Assembly (NCBI GenBank): GCA_021324255.1
Contig: JAJPJL010000125.1
Coordinates: forward strand, 1-40,127
From: Bacillota bacterium
GTDB lineage: Bacteria > Sysuimicrobiota > Sysuimicrobiia > Sysuimicrobiales > Segetimicrobiaceae
Reading direction: 5' to 3'
Length of the DNA stretch: 40,127 nt
Positions 24,760 to 33,255 of this stretch are shown in pieces. The notes beneath the pieces are model-generated. The model worked only from the letters and a program-made list of their open reading frames with translations, was not told the DNA's origin and did no database searches. How positions within the stretch are numbered: the stretch's first letter is position 1; each line of letters starts with the position of its first letter. The translations under genes were made by a program, and so were the position numbers.

Positions 24760-25188
24760 TTGCTGCGGCTCATCGACGCTTCCGTGTGGATCACGTACCT
24801 CCGTCCGGCGCCAGATCCGCGTATCGTCAAGGAGGTCCGCCGGGCCCTGGCCACCGGAGAGGCTGCCGTCGCCACCCCCATTCTCGTCGAGGTGCTCAGT
24901 GGGATTCGTGACCCGCACGAGTACAGTGTCCGCGAAGCGGACTTTCGATCCCTCCCCCATGTGGAAGTTGACGGCGAGGCCAGTTACATTGCGGCAACCA
25001 TCGGCAAAGGGCTTGCTGAGGCCGGCAAGACGGGCAAGACCGTTGATCTCCTGTTGGCGGGTTCCGCCATTCGTGCGGGTGCGGAACTCTGGTCGCTACC
25101 GGACGACCACTACAGGGACGTCCAAGCGCTGCTCAAGCGCGGCGAGGTCAAGGTAGCGCGGTCCTTCCGAATTCGTTGGCTGCCGTAG
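24760..25188 (+). CDS. vapC: VapC-type PIN-domain toxin ribonuclease
   Basis: 142 residues from a TTG at 24760, immediately after the vapB stop. PIN-domain acidic residues are visible: Asp6 (LIDASVWI), Glu44 (ILVEVLSG), Asp96 (TVDLLLAG) and Asp115/116 (LPDDHYRDV). These coordinate metal for RNA cleavage, typically of tRNA or rRNA, when the antitoxin is lost. The 3' end overlaps the convergent truncated GHKL gene by 41 bases. Confidence 0.88.
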   Translation: MLRLIDASVWITYLRPAPDPRIVKEVRRALATGEAAVATPILVEVLSGIRDPHEYSVREADFRSLPHVEVDGEASYIAATIGKGLAEAGKTGKTVDLLLAGSAIRAGAELWSLPDDHYRDVQALLKRGEVKVARSFRIRWLP

Positions 25189-25639
25189 CGTCCGAGACCG
25201 TGGTGCGGGGCTGCAGATCCCAGCGGTCATCGGCGCCCTCCCAGGCCTGCTTGTCAAACACGACTTCCGCCGCAAACGAACCACGCTGGGTGAATACGAC
25301 GAATCGTTCGCAGGCAGATAGCGTGGCGAATTTTCCGATCCCGAACTGGCCGATCCGCGGACGCCCGAACCGCGGAGACTTGGGATGAAGGCGTTTGTCC
25401 GACGTGCCAATGGTGAAATACTCGCGTAAGCCGTCGAGATCCATCCCGAGGCCGTCGTCCTCGACTCGTATCTCCGCATCGCTGATGGACACGTGGACTT
25501 GGGTGGCGTCGGCGTCATAGGCGTTATTGACCAGCTCGCGAATCAACTCGACGCTTTCGGCGTAGAGACGCTCGCCGATCGTGACCAGGTGGCTCTTGTC
25601 CACACGGATTGGCAACGTCGCCGAGTCCATCACGGACAC
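25148..25639 (-). pseudogene. N-terminal fragment of a GHKL (Hsp90-like) ATPase
   Basis: 163 codons. The frame shows the N box ELVNNAYDADATQV, the G1 box VEDDGLGMDLDGL and the G2-like region FGRPRIGQFGIGKFATLSAC, which together form the ATP pocket of Hsp90/MutL-like proteins. Proteins with this beginning are normally several hundred residues long. Here the homology stops near residue 140, and the frame ends inside the 3' end of vapC. It is therefore a 3'-truncated gene, cut by the event that placed vapBC beside it. The start could be GTG 25639, GTG 25633 or ATG 25630. A short standalone ATPase fragment is a less likely reading. Confidence 0.6.
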
Positions 25640-25896
25640 TATACTCCGACGAATCCGGGACTCCTGGAGGCGCTTCGATTATGGCTCCCGGCGATGCCCG
25701 GCAGCCGCGCGAAACGTTCAAATGTGAGGTCGTCGCCTGTGGCAGGAGCGGTGGCGGGCCACAAGAGAAAACAGCGGGCGCGGCGAGGACGGGAGCTGGG
25801 CGTGCGGCGCGGGGGGGCCGTACTCCGAGGCCGAGTGAGCATCACCGGCCGCCATCTCGTGCAGCAGGCCGCGCGGTCCGCGCATTGGACCAGCCC

Positions 25897-25910
25897 CTCG
25901 GTGTACCGAG
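25897..25910. promoter_or_regulatory. short perfect inverted repeat upstream of the secreted-repeat gene
   Basis: CTCGGT and ACCGAG flank a central GT, 26 bases before the ATG at 25936. It could be an operator or part of the leader. The rest of the 296 bases between the GHKL fragment and this gene holds nothing I can assign. Confidence 0.25.
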
Positions 25911-25935
25911 TCAAAATCCGCGGGAGGTGTGCGGC

Positions 25936-26394
25936 ATGAGGAGCAAGCGGTGGGCGTGGTTTGGAAGCGCAACGCTGCTCGTGATGGCGGCGATGGCGGG
26001 CGTCGGCCCGCTACCCGGCGACTCGCAAGCGGCCATGACCGTGAACGTCGCAAACGCGACGGTAGGGGGGCAATCGCGACAGATCCTCGTCGACGGCAAG
26101 GGGCTAGCGCTGTATTACCTCACCTCGGACACGGCCACGACGAGTGCGTGCACCGGCGGCTGCGCGGGCTTCTGGCCCCCGCTCACCAGCACGGGTACAC
26201 CGACCGGGCCTTCTTCCCTGCCGGGTAAGCTCGCGGTCGTGAAAACGGCCAACGGCTCGCAGGTCACCTACAACGGTCACCCGCTGTACCGGTACGCACC
26301 CGACACGAAACCGGGAGACGTCGGCGGCGACGGAAAGCCCGGGCCGCAAAACGGCACGTGGCATGTCGCCACGCCGGCGATGCCGGCCATGTAG
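25936..26394 (+). CDS. secreted repeat protein of the COG4315 (Yx[FWY]xxD) type
   Basis: 152 residues. The ATG at 25936 has GGGAGG 8 bases upstream. Residues 1-33 are a signal peptide (WFGSATLLVMAAMAGVGPLPGDSQAAM). Two copies of the family repeat follow: ILVDGKGLALYYLTSD with a nearby CTGGCAGFWPPL, and VTYNGHPLYRYAPDTKPGDVGGDG. The family has the conserved Y-x-[FWY]-x-x-D motif and has no settled function; the protein is exported, and the conserved CxxxC might bind metal or form a disulfide. Confidence 0.82.
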   Translation: MRSKRWAWFGSATLLVMAAMAGVGPLPGDSQAAMTVNVANATVGGQSRQILVDGKGLALYYLTSDTATTSACTGGCAGFWPPLTSTGTPTGPSSLPGKLAVVKTANGSQVTYNGHPLYRYAPDTKPGDVGGDGKPGPQNGTWHVATPAMPAM

Positions 26395-26468
26395 GCGGGA
26401 ACTCCGCCCACGTCGCTTCCCCGTGCTGCATCAGGTACAGTCTCACGACGAGATTCACCGGGGAGTCG

Positions 26469-26496
26469 GGAGGGGCGGCCAGGGCGCCGCCCCTCC
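26469..26496 (+). terminator. strong GC-rich hairpin after the secreted-repeat gene
   Basis: GGAGGGGCGGC (26469-26479) and GCCGCCCCTCC (26486-26496) form an 11-bp perfect stem with a 6-base loop, between the end of the secreted-repeat gene and the convergent gene fragment. There is no run of T after it on either strand. It may terminate transcription without a U-tract or stabilise the 3' end. Confidence 0.4.
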
Positions 26497-26508
26497 GTCG
26501 CGACGTGT

Positions 26509-26742
26509 CTAGAGCTTCATCTTGCCGAGACCCGCCTTCAGGTCATCGGCGTTCATCACGGGCGTAAATTCCACGGTCGCATTGAGCCCCATGAAGAAGG
26601 GCTCCGCGATCCGCGGCAGGTCGCTGGAGTCTTTGAGGTCGAAGACCACGAATCCGCCGCGCTGTCCTCCTCCGAGCGTCGTAAAGTAAGCCGCTTCGGG
26701 CTCCAGATCCTGAAGCGCCGATTGAACGACGCCAATCCCTAC
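26509..26742 (-). pseudogene. 5'-truncated fragment of a small DUF3303-like protein
   Basis: About 78 codons match the C-terminal part of a small protein family of about 95 residues (often labelled DUF3303 or, misleadingly, pantothenate synthetase). Visible are LQDLEPEAAYFTTLGGGQRGGFVVFDLKDSSDLPRIAEPFFMG and NATVEFTPVMNADDLKAGL. The usual opening strand is absent in all three frames and no start codon fits the beginning of the homology; upstream codons are unrelated GC-rich sequence. I read it as a decayed remnant. The family call is from memory and tentative. Confidence 0.45.
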
Positions 26743-26827
26743 GCCGGGCGCGCCGCGGGCAGGCCCCGCGCGTTCCGCGGGTGAACATAGGGACCGCTGC
26801 ACGCCGGTTGGGGGGAGCGGCTTCGAC

Positions 26828-27652
26828 GTGTTCATCGAGATCCTCGCCTTGTCCGTGGTAGCGGGCGTGCTCGGCGCCCTGCTCGGCCTGGGCGGGGGCA
26901 TCATCATCGTCCCGGGACTGACGCTGCTTCTCGGGTTGCCGATCCGCTACGCCGTCGGCGCCAGCATTGTCTCCGTGATCGCGACGAGCAGCGGGGCGGC
27001 GGCGGCCTACGTGCGCGGCGGCATCGCAAACCTCCGCATCGCGATCGCGCTCGAGGTCGCGACCACCGTGGGGGCGCTTTCGGGCGCATTTCTCGCCGGT
27101 CATGTCCCAGCGCGCTGGCTGTACATCGTGTTCGGCATCCTGCTCGCCTACTCGGCCGTCGCGCTGCTGGGCCGGTTGACGGTCGAAGTCCCGGGCGAGG
27201 TCCCTCCGGATCCGCTGGCCGAACGTCTCGGGTTGTCGGGTGAGTACTTCGATCGCGCGCTCGGACAGCGTGTGCCGTACACCGCGACGGGCGTGCTTCC
27301 AGGCGGTGCGATGATGTACGTGGCCGGCGTCCTCTCCGGACTCCTCGGCATCGGCAGCGGCTCGTTCAAGGTGCTTGCGATGGACATCGTCATGCGCCTG
27401 CCGATGAAAGTGTCGACGGCGACGAGCAACTTCATGATCGGCGTGACGGCCGCGGCCAGCGCGGGGGTCTACTTTGCCCGGGGCGACATCCACCCGTTGA
27501 TCGCGGCACCCGTCGCGCTCGGCGTACTGGCCGGCGCGTGGAGCGGCACGCGCGTGATGCAGCGCCTGCGCAACGTGACCATCCGCAAGCTGTTCATCCC
27601 GGTGCTCGCGGTCACGGCGGTCGAGATGGTCCTTCGAGGATTCCATGTGTAG
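26828..27652 (+). CDS. TauE/SafE-family membrane transporter
   Basis: 274 residues from a GTG preceded by GGGGGGAG. Seven to eight membrane segments, with the family's two repeated motifs: LGGGIIIVPGLTLLLGLPIRYAVGASIVSVIATSS near the N-terminus, and GIGSGSFKVLAMDIVMRLPMKVSTATSNFMIGVTAAA in the second half. Members export sulfite, sulfonates or related anions, or take up sulfur compounds; the substrate is not set by sequence. Its stop overlaps the start of a DUF1634 gene by 8 bases, a recurrent pairing in which the DUF1634 protein is probably an accessory subunit. Confidence 0.88.
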   Translation: MFIEILALSVVAGVLGALLGLGGGIIIVPGLTLLLGLPIRYAVGASIVSVIATSSGAAAAYVRGGIANLRIAIALEVATTVGALSGAFLAGHVPARWLYIVFGILLAYSAVALLGRLTVEVPGEVPPDPLAERLGLSGEYFDRALGQRVPYTATGVLPGGAMMYVAGVLSGLLGIGSGSFKVLAMDIVMRLPMKVSTATSNFMIGVTAAASAGVYFARGDIHPLIAAPVALGVLAGAWSGTRVMQRLRNVTIRKLFIPVLAVTAVEMVLRGFHV

Positions 27653-28067
27653 CGTCGCCGTCGATCGCAGCGCCGACCCGCAGACGGCGGCCGGCGCTGC
27701 CGGCGCCGACGCCGCGATCAGCCGCGTCTTGCGCTGGGGGGTCGTGACGGCCGGGGCCATCATCCTGATCGGCGTCGCCTTGTTCGTGGCCCACGCCGGC
27801 ATGCGCGCCGTGCTGCTGTCCCCGGAGCACCTCTCTGGAAGCTCGGAGCAGGATCCGCACGCGCTCCGGGTGGTCCTGCACGAACTCCTGCCGCCCCAGG
27901 CCGCCGCCGTGACGGACGTCGGACTGCTCCTCCTCATGGCGACCCCGGTCGTGAGCGTTGCCGTCGCGGCCGTGACGTTCGCGGCGCGGCGGGATTGGCT
28001 GTACCTCGTGCTGGCGGGCTTCGTCTTCACGATGCTGATGGTTGGGTTTGCCGTCGGCCGAACCTGA
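27645..28067 (+). CDS. DUF1634 membrane protein
   Basis: 140 residues with three membrane segments (about 30-52, 90-110, 118-135). The final part, RRDWLYLVLAGFVFTMLMVGFAVG, and the middle LLLLMATPVVSVAVAAVTF match DUF1634. It overlaps the TauE gene by 8 bases, so the two are translationally coupled. DUF1634 genes are commonly found beside TauE/SafE-like transporters; the role is unknown. Downstream are 115 bases to a convergent gene, containing a 14-base direct repeat (GCGGCCGAGCCGGC, twice). Confidence 0.8.
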   Translation: MCSVAVDRSADPQTAAGAAGADAAISRVLRWGVVTAGAIILIGVALFVAHAGMRAVLLSPEHLSGSSEQDPHALRVVLHELLPPQAAAVTDVGLLLLMATPVVSVAVAAVTFAARRDWLYLVLAGFVFTMLMVGFAVGRT

Positions 28068-28182
28068 CCCCCGGCACACATCGGCGGCCGAGCCGGCGCA
28101 CAATGCGAACCGGGCCAGCACGGGCCGGCGACGGGGTCAGCGCGAATGAGCGGCCGAGCCGGCTCGACGTCGCGACCGCCCA

Positions 28183-28962
28183 TCAGCGACCGACCCAGCG
28201 GGCCGCGCGCCGCTCGCGAAACGCGGCGATGCCTTCGCGGCAATCCTCGGTCTCGTACAGTTGCCGCTGCAGCCGGCCTTCGAGCTCGAGCCCCTCCTCG
28301 AGGCCACGGGCAATTCCGGCGCGGATCGCCTGCTTCGCGGCGCGGATCGCGAGCGGCGCGTTGGCCGCAATGACCCCCGCCACCTCCAAGACCGCGGGCA
28401 TGAGCCGGCCCCCGGGGACCACCGCGTCCACGAGTCCGATGCGGTAGGCTTCCGTCGCGGTGACGTGCGCGCCGGTATACACGAGCGCCATGGCGCGCGA
28501 GGAGCCGATCAGTCGCGGGAGCCGCTGCGTCGCGCCCGCTGCCGGCATGATGCCGCGCGTCACCTCGGGGCACCCGAGCACGGCGGTCTCGGCGGCCCAC
28601 CGCAGGTCGCATCCCAGGGCCAGCTCGCATCCCCCGCCGAGCGCCGGCCCGTTGATGGCCGCGATCGCCGGCACCGGCAGCCGCTCGAGCGCGTCCGGGA
28701 TCGCCGCGATGCTGCGGTTGTGTGCCCACAGCGCCTCCAGGGTCGCGCCCTCGCGCTCGCGCAGGTCGGCGCCCGCGCAAAACGCCCGTCCCTCGCCGGT
28801 GAGCACCAGGACGCGCGCCCCGGGATCCGCCGCGACGCGAGCGAGCGCGGCCGCCACCTCCCGGCACAACGCGACGTTGAGCGCGTTCAGCACCGCCGGC
28901 CTGCGCAGCGTCAGGGTAAAGATCCCGTCCCGGCCGTCCAGCGTCGCTCCCGTAGGTTGCAT
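28183..28962 (-). CDS. enoyl-CoA hydratase/isomerase family protein
   Basis: 259 residues. GGGGAGGG lies 8 bases before the ATG. The crotonase fold is clear: the oxyanion-hole segments AFCAGADLRE and GPALGGGCELALGCDLRWA, and GCPEVTRGIMPAAGATQRLPRLIG. The first catalytic Glu (CPE) is present. The position of the second (usually an ME or AE before the next strand) reads SRAMALVYTG, with no Glu. It may therefore catalyse an isomerase, lyase or methylglutaconyl-type reaction instead of classical hydration. It follows the class III aminotransferase gene by 16 bases in the same operon. Confidence 0.85.
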   Translation of the reverse strand: MQPTGATLDGRDGIFTLTLRRPAVLNALNVALCREVAAALARVAADPGARVLVLTGEGRAFCAGADLREREGATLEALWAHNRSIAAIPDALERLPVPAIAAINGPALGGGCELALGCDLRWAAETAVLGCPEVTRGIMPAAGATQRLPRLIGSSRAMALVYTGAHVTATEAYRIGLVDAVVPGGRLMPAVLEVAGVIAANAPLAIRAAKQAIRAGIARGLEEGLELEGRLQRQLYETEDCREGIAAFRERRAARWVGR

Positions 28963-28978
28963 GCGCTATGCCCTCCCC

Positions 28979-30334
28979 TCACTCGCGCGTGCCGCGGCGC
29001 CGCGCCGCGAGTCCCCGCACCGACGCGCCCACGGCCTCCACCAGCCGTGTGAGCTCGTCGTCGGACACGACGAGCGGGGGCGCCACGATCACGGGATTGT
29101 CGACGAAGCACAGGACCCCGCGGCTGCGGAGGTCCACCTCGAGACGGCGCAGCCCCCGCGCGGACAACCGGGCCGGGGCGCGCGTGCGGACGTCCTCGAC
29201 GAGCTCGACGGCCGCCATCAGCCCGATGCCGCGCACGTCGCCGACGATCGGACATCCGGCAAGCTCCGCACGGAGACCGTCGAGAAGGCGGCGGCCCAGG
29301 TGGGCGGCGCGAGCCACGAGATGCTCGTCTTCGAGAATCCGCAGGACCGCAAGCGCGGCCGCGCATGCGGCCGGGTGCCCGCTGTACGTAAAGCCGTGCG
29401 GGACGGCGCGGCCCGCCAGCCGCTCCGCAATGCGGCGGCGCGTCACCACGGCGCCGAGGGTCTGATAGCCGGCGGTCATCCCCTTGCCCAGCACCAACAG
29501 GTCGGGCACCACGTCCCAGTGGTCGCACGCAAACCATCGCCCACTGCGGCCCCAGCCGGTGACGACCTCGTCGGCGACGAGCAGCACCCCGTGCCGGTCG
29601 CACAGCGCCCGCACCGCCGGCCAGTACGGATCCGGGGGCACGATCACGCCGCCGGGTCCCGGCACCGGTTCCGCGAACACGGCCGCAACGCGATCGGGAC
29701 CCGCGCGAACGAGCACGTCTTCGAGCGCGCCGACGCACGCCAGCGTGCACGCGGGCTGTTCCGCGCAATAGCGGCACCGGTACCGGTACGGGATGGGAGC
29801 GAAGCGGACGCCCCGCAGGCCCGGTCCGACGCCGCGCAGGAGTCCCCGGTCGGGATCGCTGAGCGACAGCCCGGCGTAGGTGCCGCCGTGCGCCGAGTAT
29901 TCGCGGCTGACGATCATCCGGCGCCGACGATCGCCGCCGGCGTAGTGGAAGAGCCGCGCGAACTTGAGGGCGGTGTCCACCGCCTCGGAGCCGGTCGGCA
30001 CGAGCGCGACGCTGGCGAGGTCCCCGGGCGCGAGCGCGCCGATGCGGGCGGCGAGTTCCTCCGCGACCGGGGCCGCGGCATCGGTGAGCGGCGCAAACGA
30101 CAGCGCCCGGAGCTGCGCGGTCACCTCGGCCACGATCTCGTCGCGACCGTATCCGAGCAGGACCGCCCACAAGCCGGATCGCGCATCCAGATAGGCGTGC
30201 CCGCGCGAGTCCCAGACGCGGCTGCCCCGACCGCGCACGAGCCAGAGCGGACCCCCCGCACGGGCCAGCGCGGTCTGCACCTGTCCCTGGTACCACAGCG
30301 ACGGGGAACCTACATCGAATGCGCGCGGAGGCAT
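28979..30334 (-). CDS. class III pyridoxal-phosphate aminotransferase
   Basis: About 451 residues from the ATG at 30334 (MPPRAFD), with GGGGCGG close upstream. Landmarks are GSEAVDTALKFARLFH (phosphate-binding), the conserved Asp in LLVADEVVTGWGRSG, the Schiff-base Lys in LGKGMTAGYQTLGA, and FTYSGHPAACAAALAVL. It belongs to the omega-amino acid or amine:pyruvate-type branch; the amino donor is not determined. A four-cysteine stretch, RCRYCAEQPACTLAC, as in some taurine-pyruvate-like enzymes, could bind a metal. First gene of an operon with the crotonase gene; the divergent FAD oxidoreductase begins 95 bases away. Confidence 0.9.
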   Translation of the reverse strand: MPPRAFDVGSPSLWYQGQVQTALARAGGPLWLVRGRGSRVWDSRGHAYLDARSGLWAVLLGYGRDEIVAEVTAQLRALSFAPLTDAAAPVAEELAARIGALAPGDLASVALVPTGSEAVDTALKFARLFHYAGGDRRRRMIVSREYSAHGGTYAGLSLSDPDRGLLRGVGPGLRGVRFAPIPYRYRCRYCAEQPACTLACVGALEDVLVRAGPDRVAAVFAEPVPGPGGVIVPPDPYWPAVRALCDRHGVLLVADEVVTGWGRSGRWFACDHWDVVPDLLVLGKGMTAGYQTLGAVVTRRRIAERLAGRAVPHGFTYSGHPAACAAALAVLRILEDEHLVARAAHLGRRLLDGLRAELAGCPIVGDVRGIGLMAAVELVEDVRTRAPARLSARGLRRLEVDLRSRGVLCFVDNPVIVAPPLVVSDDELTRLVEAVGASVRGLAARRRGTRE

Positions 30335-30429
30335 CGCCGCCCCAGTGTTCTCCCCGAGCGCCGGCCGGTCCCGTCTGCGCGCGCGCGCCGGCAGGAGCAC
30401 CCACGCCTCCGCCGAAGCAACGTTCCCGC

Positions 30430-32364
30430 ATGCCGGGTCCTCAAGAAATCGAGATCGTCTGCGATATCCTCGTCGTCGGTGCGGGACTCGGAGGATGCGC
30501 CGCGGCGCTCCGGGCGGCGCGGCTCGGGCAGCGCGTCTGCCTGGTGGAGGAAACAGGATGGCCCGGCGGGCAGATCAGCACGCAGGGCGTGTCCTCGCTC
30601 GACGAACACCGCTACATCGAGACGTTTGGCGGCACGGGCTCCTACTACGCGCTCCGCAACGCCATCCGCGACTACTATCGCACGCAGTACACGCTGAGCC
30701 CGGCGGCGGCCGCCGCGCCGCAGCTGAACCCAGGCAACGCGTGGGTGAGCCGCCTGTCGTTCGAACCGCGCGCGGGCGCGGCGGTGCTGGAAGCGATGAT
30801 GGCCGGACCGCACGAGCGCGGCGCGCTGCAGGTGTTTTACCACACGCGGGCCGTCGCGGCCGAAGTCTACGATGCGCGCGCGGCGTCGGTGCTGACCCGG
30901 CACCGGGAGAACGGGACATTCATCCGCTTCCGGGCCGACTACGTCCTCGACGCCACCGATCTCGGCGACGTCCTCGTCTACACGGCGACGGCGTACGCGC
31001 TGGGCCAGGAGTCCCGGGCCGAGACCGGTGAGCCGTCGGCGCCGGAGACCCCGAATCTCGCCTGTGTGCAAAACTTCACCTTCCCCGTGGCCGTGGAATA
31101 CTGTCCGGGCGAGCATCACACGATCCCGAAGCCGGACGGCTACGAACGCAATCGCGAGGCGCAGCCCTACACGCTCGTCTACCGTCCGTGGCTTCCAGGG
31201 TCCGCGCCCTACAAGATGTTCGCGACGGCGCCGGGCGCCGGCGGTCCGTTTTGGACGTACCGGCGGGCGCTCGACGCGCACAACTTCAACGACCCGCGCG
31301 TGCCGCGGGACGTGAGCATCATCAACTGGACGAGCAACGACTTCCGCGGCGGCACGGTCGTCGATCGGCTGCCCCAGGAGCAGGACGCCCGGTACCGCGA
31401 GGCGCGGTTGCTGAGCCTCGGCTTTTTGTACTGGCTGCAAACCGAAGCGCCGCGCGACGACGGCGGCACCGGCTATCCCGAGCTTCGCCCGCGGCCGGAC
31501 GTGATGGGGAGCGCCGACGGCCTCTCGCAGATGCCGTACGTGCGCGAGGGCCGGCGCCTCAGGGCGCTCTACACGATCGTCGAGCAAAACATCGCCGCGC
31601 ACGCGCATCCGGAATCCCGGGCCGCGCGTTTTGCGGACGCCGTCGGCATCGGATTTTACCCGATCGACCTGCACGGCTGCGGCGAGCGGACGACCGACAT
31701 CGACACCAAGCCGTTCCAGATTCCGCTCCGCGCCATGATCCCGGTGCGCACGCTCAACGTGCTGCCCGCGGCGAAGAACATCGGAACGACCCACCTCACC
31801 AACGGAGCGTACCGGCTCCACCCTACCGAGTGGGCCGTCGGAGACGCCGCCGCCGCGGTGGCCGTGTTCTGCCGGCGGGAGGGGATCGCCCCGCAGGTCC
31901 TCGCCGCCCGGCCCGATCTGCAGCGCCGCCTGCAGCTGCTGCTGCTCGACGAGCAGATCCCGATCTACTGGTACGATGACGTGCCGCTCGGCCACCCGGC
32001 GTTTGCGGCCACGCAACTGCTGGCGGTCGAGGGCGTGTGGGAAGGCGGCGACGCCGACCTCCACTTCGGGCCCGACCTGCCGGTGCGCACGGACGCGGGC
32101 AAGCGCTGGATCGCGGCCGCCGCGGCGAGCATCGCACGGTGGGGCGGCGCGGCGGATCCCGAATCCCCGGCGCTAGCGCCGGCGCCGGAGGACGACGTGC
32201 TCCCGCTCCGCCGCGACGCGGCGGCGACGCTCGTCGCGCTGAGCATCACCGGAGCGCCGCCCACGGGTCAGGAGGACGCGGCGATCGTCACGCGGGCCGA
32301 ACTGGCGCGCACCCTCGGGGCGCTCCTGCGCGCCGCGATCGAGCGCTACACGCCGGCCTCGTAG
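30430..32364 (+). CDS. FAD-dependent oxidoreductase (FAD_oxidored family)
   Basis: 644 residues starting at ATG 30430. The N-terminus carries a dinucleotide-binding motif, ILVVGAGLGGCAAALRAARLGQRVCLVEE, then GGQISTQGVSSLDEH, typical of PF12831 proteins. A central part has VLDATDLGDVLV. Near residue 420-440, FYPIDLHGCG is followed by the second nucleotide-contact region, RTLNVLPAAKNIGTTHLTNGAYRLHPTEWAVGDAAAA. The last 150 residues are less conserved. These enzymes are mostly of unknown substrate; some act on sugars or amines. Divergent from the aminotransferase operon, which may mean shared regulation. Confidence 0.85.
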   Translation: MPGPQEIEIVCDILVVGAGLGGCAAALRAARLGQRVCLVEETGWPGGQISTQGVSSLDEHRYIETFGGTGSYYALRNAIRDYYRTQYTLSPAAAAAPQLNPGNAWVSRLSFEPRAGAAVLEAMMAGPHERGALQVFYHTRAVAAEVYDARAASVLTRHRENGTFIRFRADYVLDATDLGDVLVYTATAYALGQESRAETGEPSAPETPNLACVQNFTFPVAVEYCPGEHHTIPKPDGYERNREAQPYTLVYRPWLPGSAPYKMFATAPGAGGPFWTYRRALDAHNFNDPRVPRDVSIINWTSNDFRGGTVVDRLPQEQDARYREARLLSLGFLYWLQTEAPRDDGGTGYPELRPRPDVMGSADGLSQMPYVREGRRLRALYTIVEQNIAAHAHPESRAARFADAVGIGFYPIDLHGCGERTTDIDTKPFQIPLRAMIPVRTLNVLPAAKNIGTTHLTNGAYRLHPTEWAVGDAAAAVAVFCRREGIAPQVLAARPDLQRRLQLLLLDEQIPIYWYDDVPLGHPAFAATQLLAVEGVWEGGDADLHFGPDLPVRTDAGKRWIAAAAASIARWGGAADPESPALAPAPEDDVLPLRRDAAATLVALSITGAPPTGQEDAAIVTRAELARTLGALLRAAIERYTPAS

Positions 32365-32429
32365 CCGCGCGCGCCGCGCGCCGGACCCGGACCCCGGCCC
32401 GCACCCGGCTCCCGCCCCGGGCGTGGCGG

Positions 32430-32771
32430 CTACAGGTCGAGGTATTCCTTCCGCAGCGGATAGAAGACGTCGAGGACGCGCGCAGGTCCGCGGACCGCCC
32501 AGGCCGCATGCCGCGTGCCCCCCGGGATCACGTACGCATCGCCCGCCCCGAGCGCGCGGCGTTCGTCCCCGATCTGCATCTCGATCTCGCCGGACAGCAC
32601 CACGCCCAGTTGCTCGTGCGGATGCTCATGGAGCCGCACGGTCGACTCCGGCGCCAGGTCGACACAGGTCAGCATGACGTGCTCGCCGGCGAGGGGGCGC
32701 ATCATGACGCCCTGCGCGATGTGCTTGCCTGGGAGCGCGTCGAGCGACGCAAAGACATGCCCCTTGCCCAT
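32430..32771 (-). CDS. single-domain cupin
   Basis: 113 residues. Motif 1 is LHEHPHEQLGVVLSGE with metal ligands His48, His50 and a Gln/Glu at 53-54; motif 2 is GDAYVIPGGTRHAAW with His88. Such small cupins bind iron, manganese or zinc and act as dioxygenases, isomerases or ligand-binding proteins; the substrate is unknown. It converges on the FAD oxidoreductase gene, 65 bases away. Upstream there is a 218-base gap to the first small membrane peptide. Confidence 0.85.
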   Translation of the reverse strand: MGKGHVFASLDALPGKHIAQGVMMRPLAGEHVMLTCVDLAPESTVRLHEHPHEQLGVVLSGEIEMQIGDERRALGAGDAYVIPGGTRHAAWAVRGPARVLDVFYPLRKEYLDL

Positions 32772-32989
32772 GAGTGTCCTCCCCGGCCGCGGCCGTGGAC
32801 GGGTCGCCCGGCCATGTGACCTTCGGCTTCGCGAACCGCACCGGCGTCCCTGCCCAGCTCACCCGTGTCGGCCGGGTTCGCGGCCGGCGCCCCGGACGCC
32901 TAAGCGGGCGCGCGCGAGCGGCGGAGAAGGAATTGCTCCGCGCCCCGCGAACCCGCGGGTGATATCTCGTCGCGAAGGAGGTGAACGCG

Positions 32990-33061
32990 GTGGCACTCGT
33001 CGCATTTCTCGCGCTCGTCGGCATCACACTGTGGGCAACCGGCCACCTCATCGTCCGCTGA
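32990..33061 (+). CDS. tiny single-pass membrane peptide, copy 1 (23 residues)
   Basis: The reading frame is GTG followed by ALVAFLALVGITLWATGHLIVR and a TGA. An exceptionally good ribosome site, AAGGAGGTG (32975-32983), lies 6 bases before the GTG. The peptide is one hydrophobic helix ending in a polar, basic tail. The ending ATGHLIVR is nearly repeated by the second peptide at 33256, which argues for selection and not chance. Function unknown. The GTG at 32981 is in frame but is itself part of the ribosome site. Confidence 0.6.
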   Translation: MALVAFLALVGITLWATGHLIVR

Positions 33062-33098
33062 CCGCGACCGCAGCGGGAGATCAGTACGTGCGCATCTC

Positions 33099-33128
33099 GA
33101 TGAGGGGGGCTCGATCATCCCCCTCATC
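33099..33128 (+). promoter_or_regulatory. 10-bp perfect stem-loop between the two small peptide genes
   Basis: GATGAGGGGG (33099-33108) pairs with CCCCCTCATC (33119-33128) around a 10-base loop. No T run follows, so it is not a standard terminator. It sits 38 bases after peptide 1 and 128 bases before peptide 2 and could be an attenuator, a protein-binding site or a processing signal. Confidence 0.4.
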
Positions 33129-33255
33129 GGCGTTCTCGAGGGCGCCGCGCCGGCGCCGCCGGTGGATCGCGCGGACAACCCCCGCGGGAACGATGTTTGT
33201 GCCTCGGCCGTCCGGGGGATAGACCTGGGTGGATGGAACGAGGGGGGATGGTCAG

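Noticed and set aside
28085-28175. Twice-occurring GCGGCCGAGCCGGC in the gap after the DUF1634 gene, considered as a CRISPR-like or att repeat
   Set aside because: Only two copies of 14 bases with no regular spacing; likely chance similarity in GC-rich sequence.
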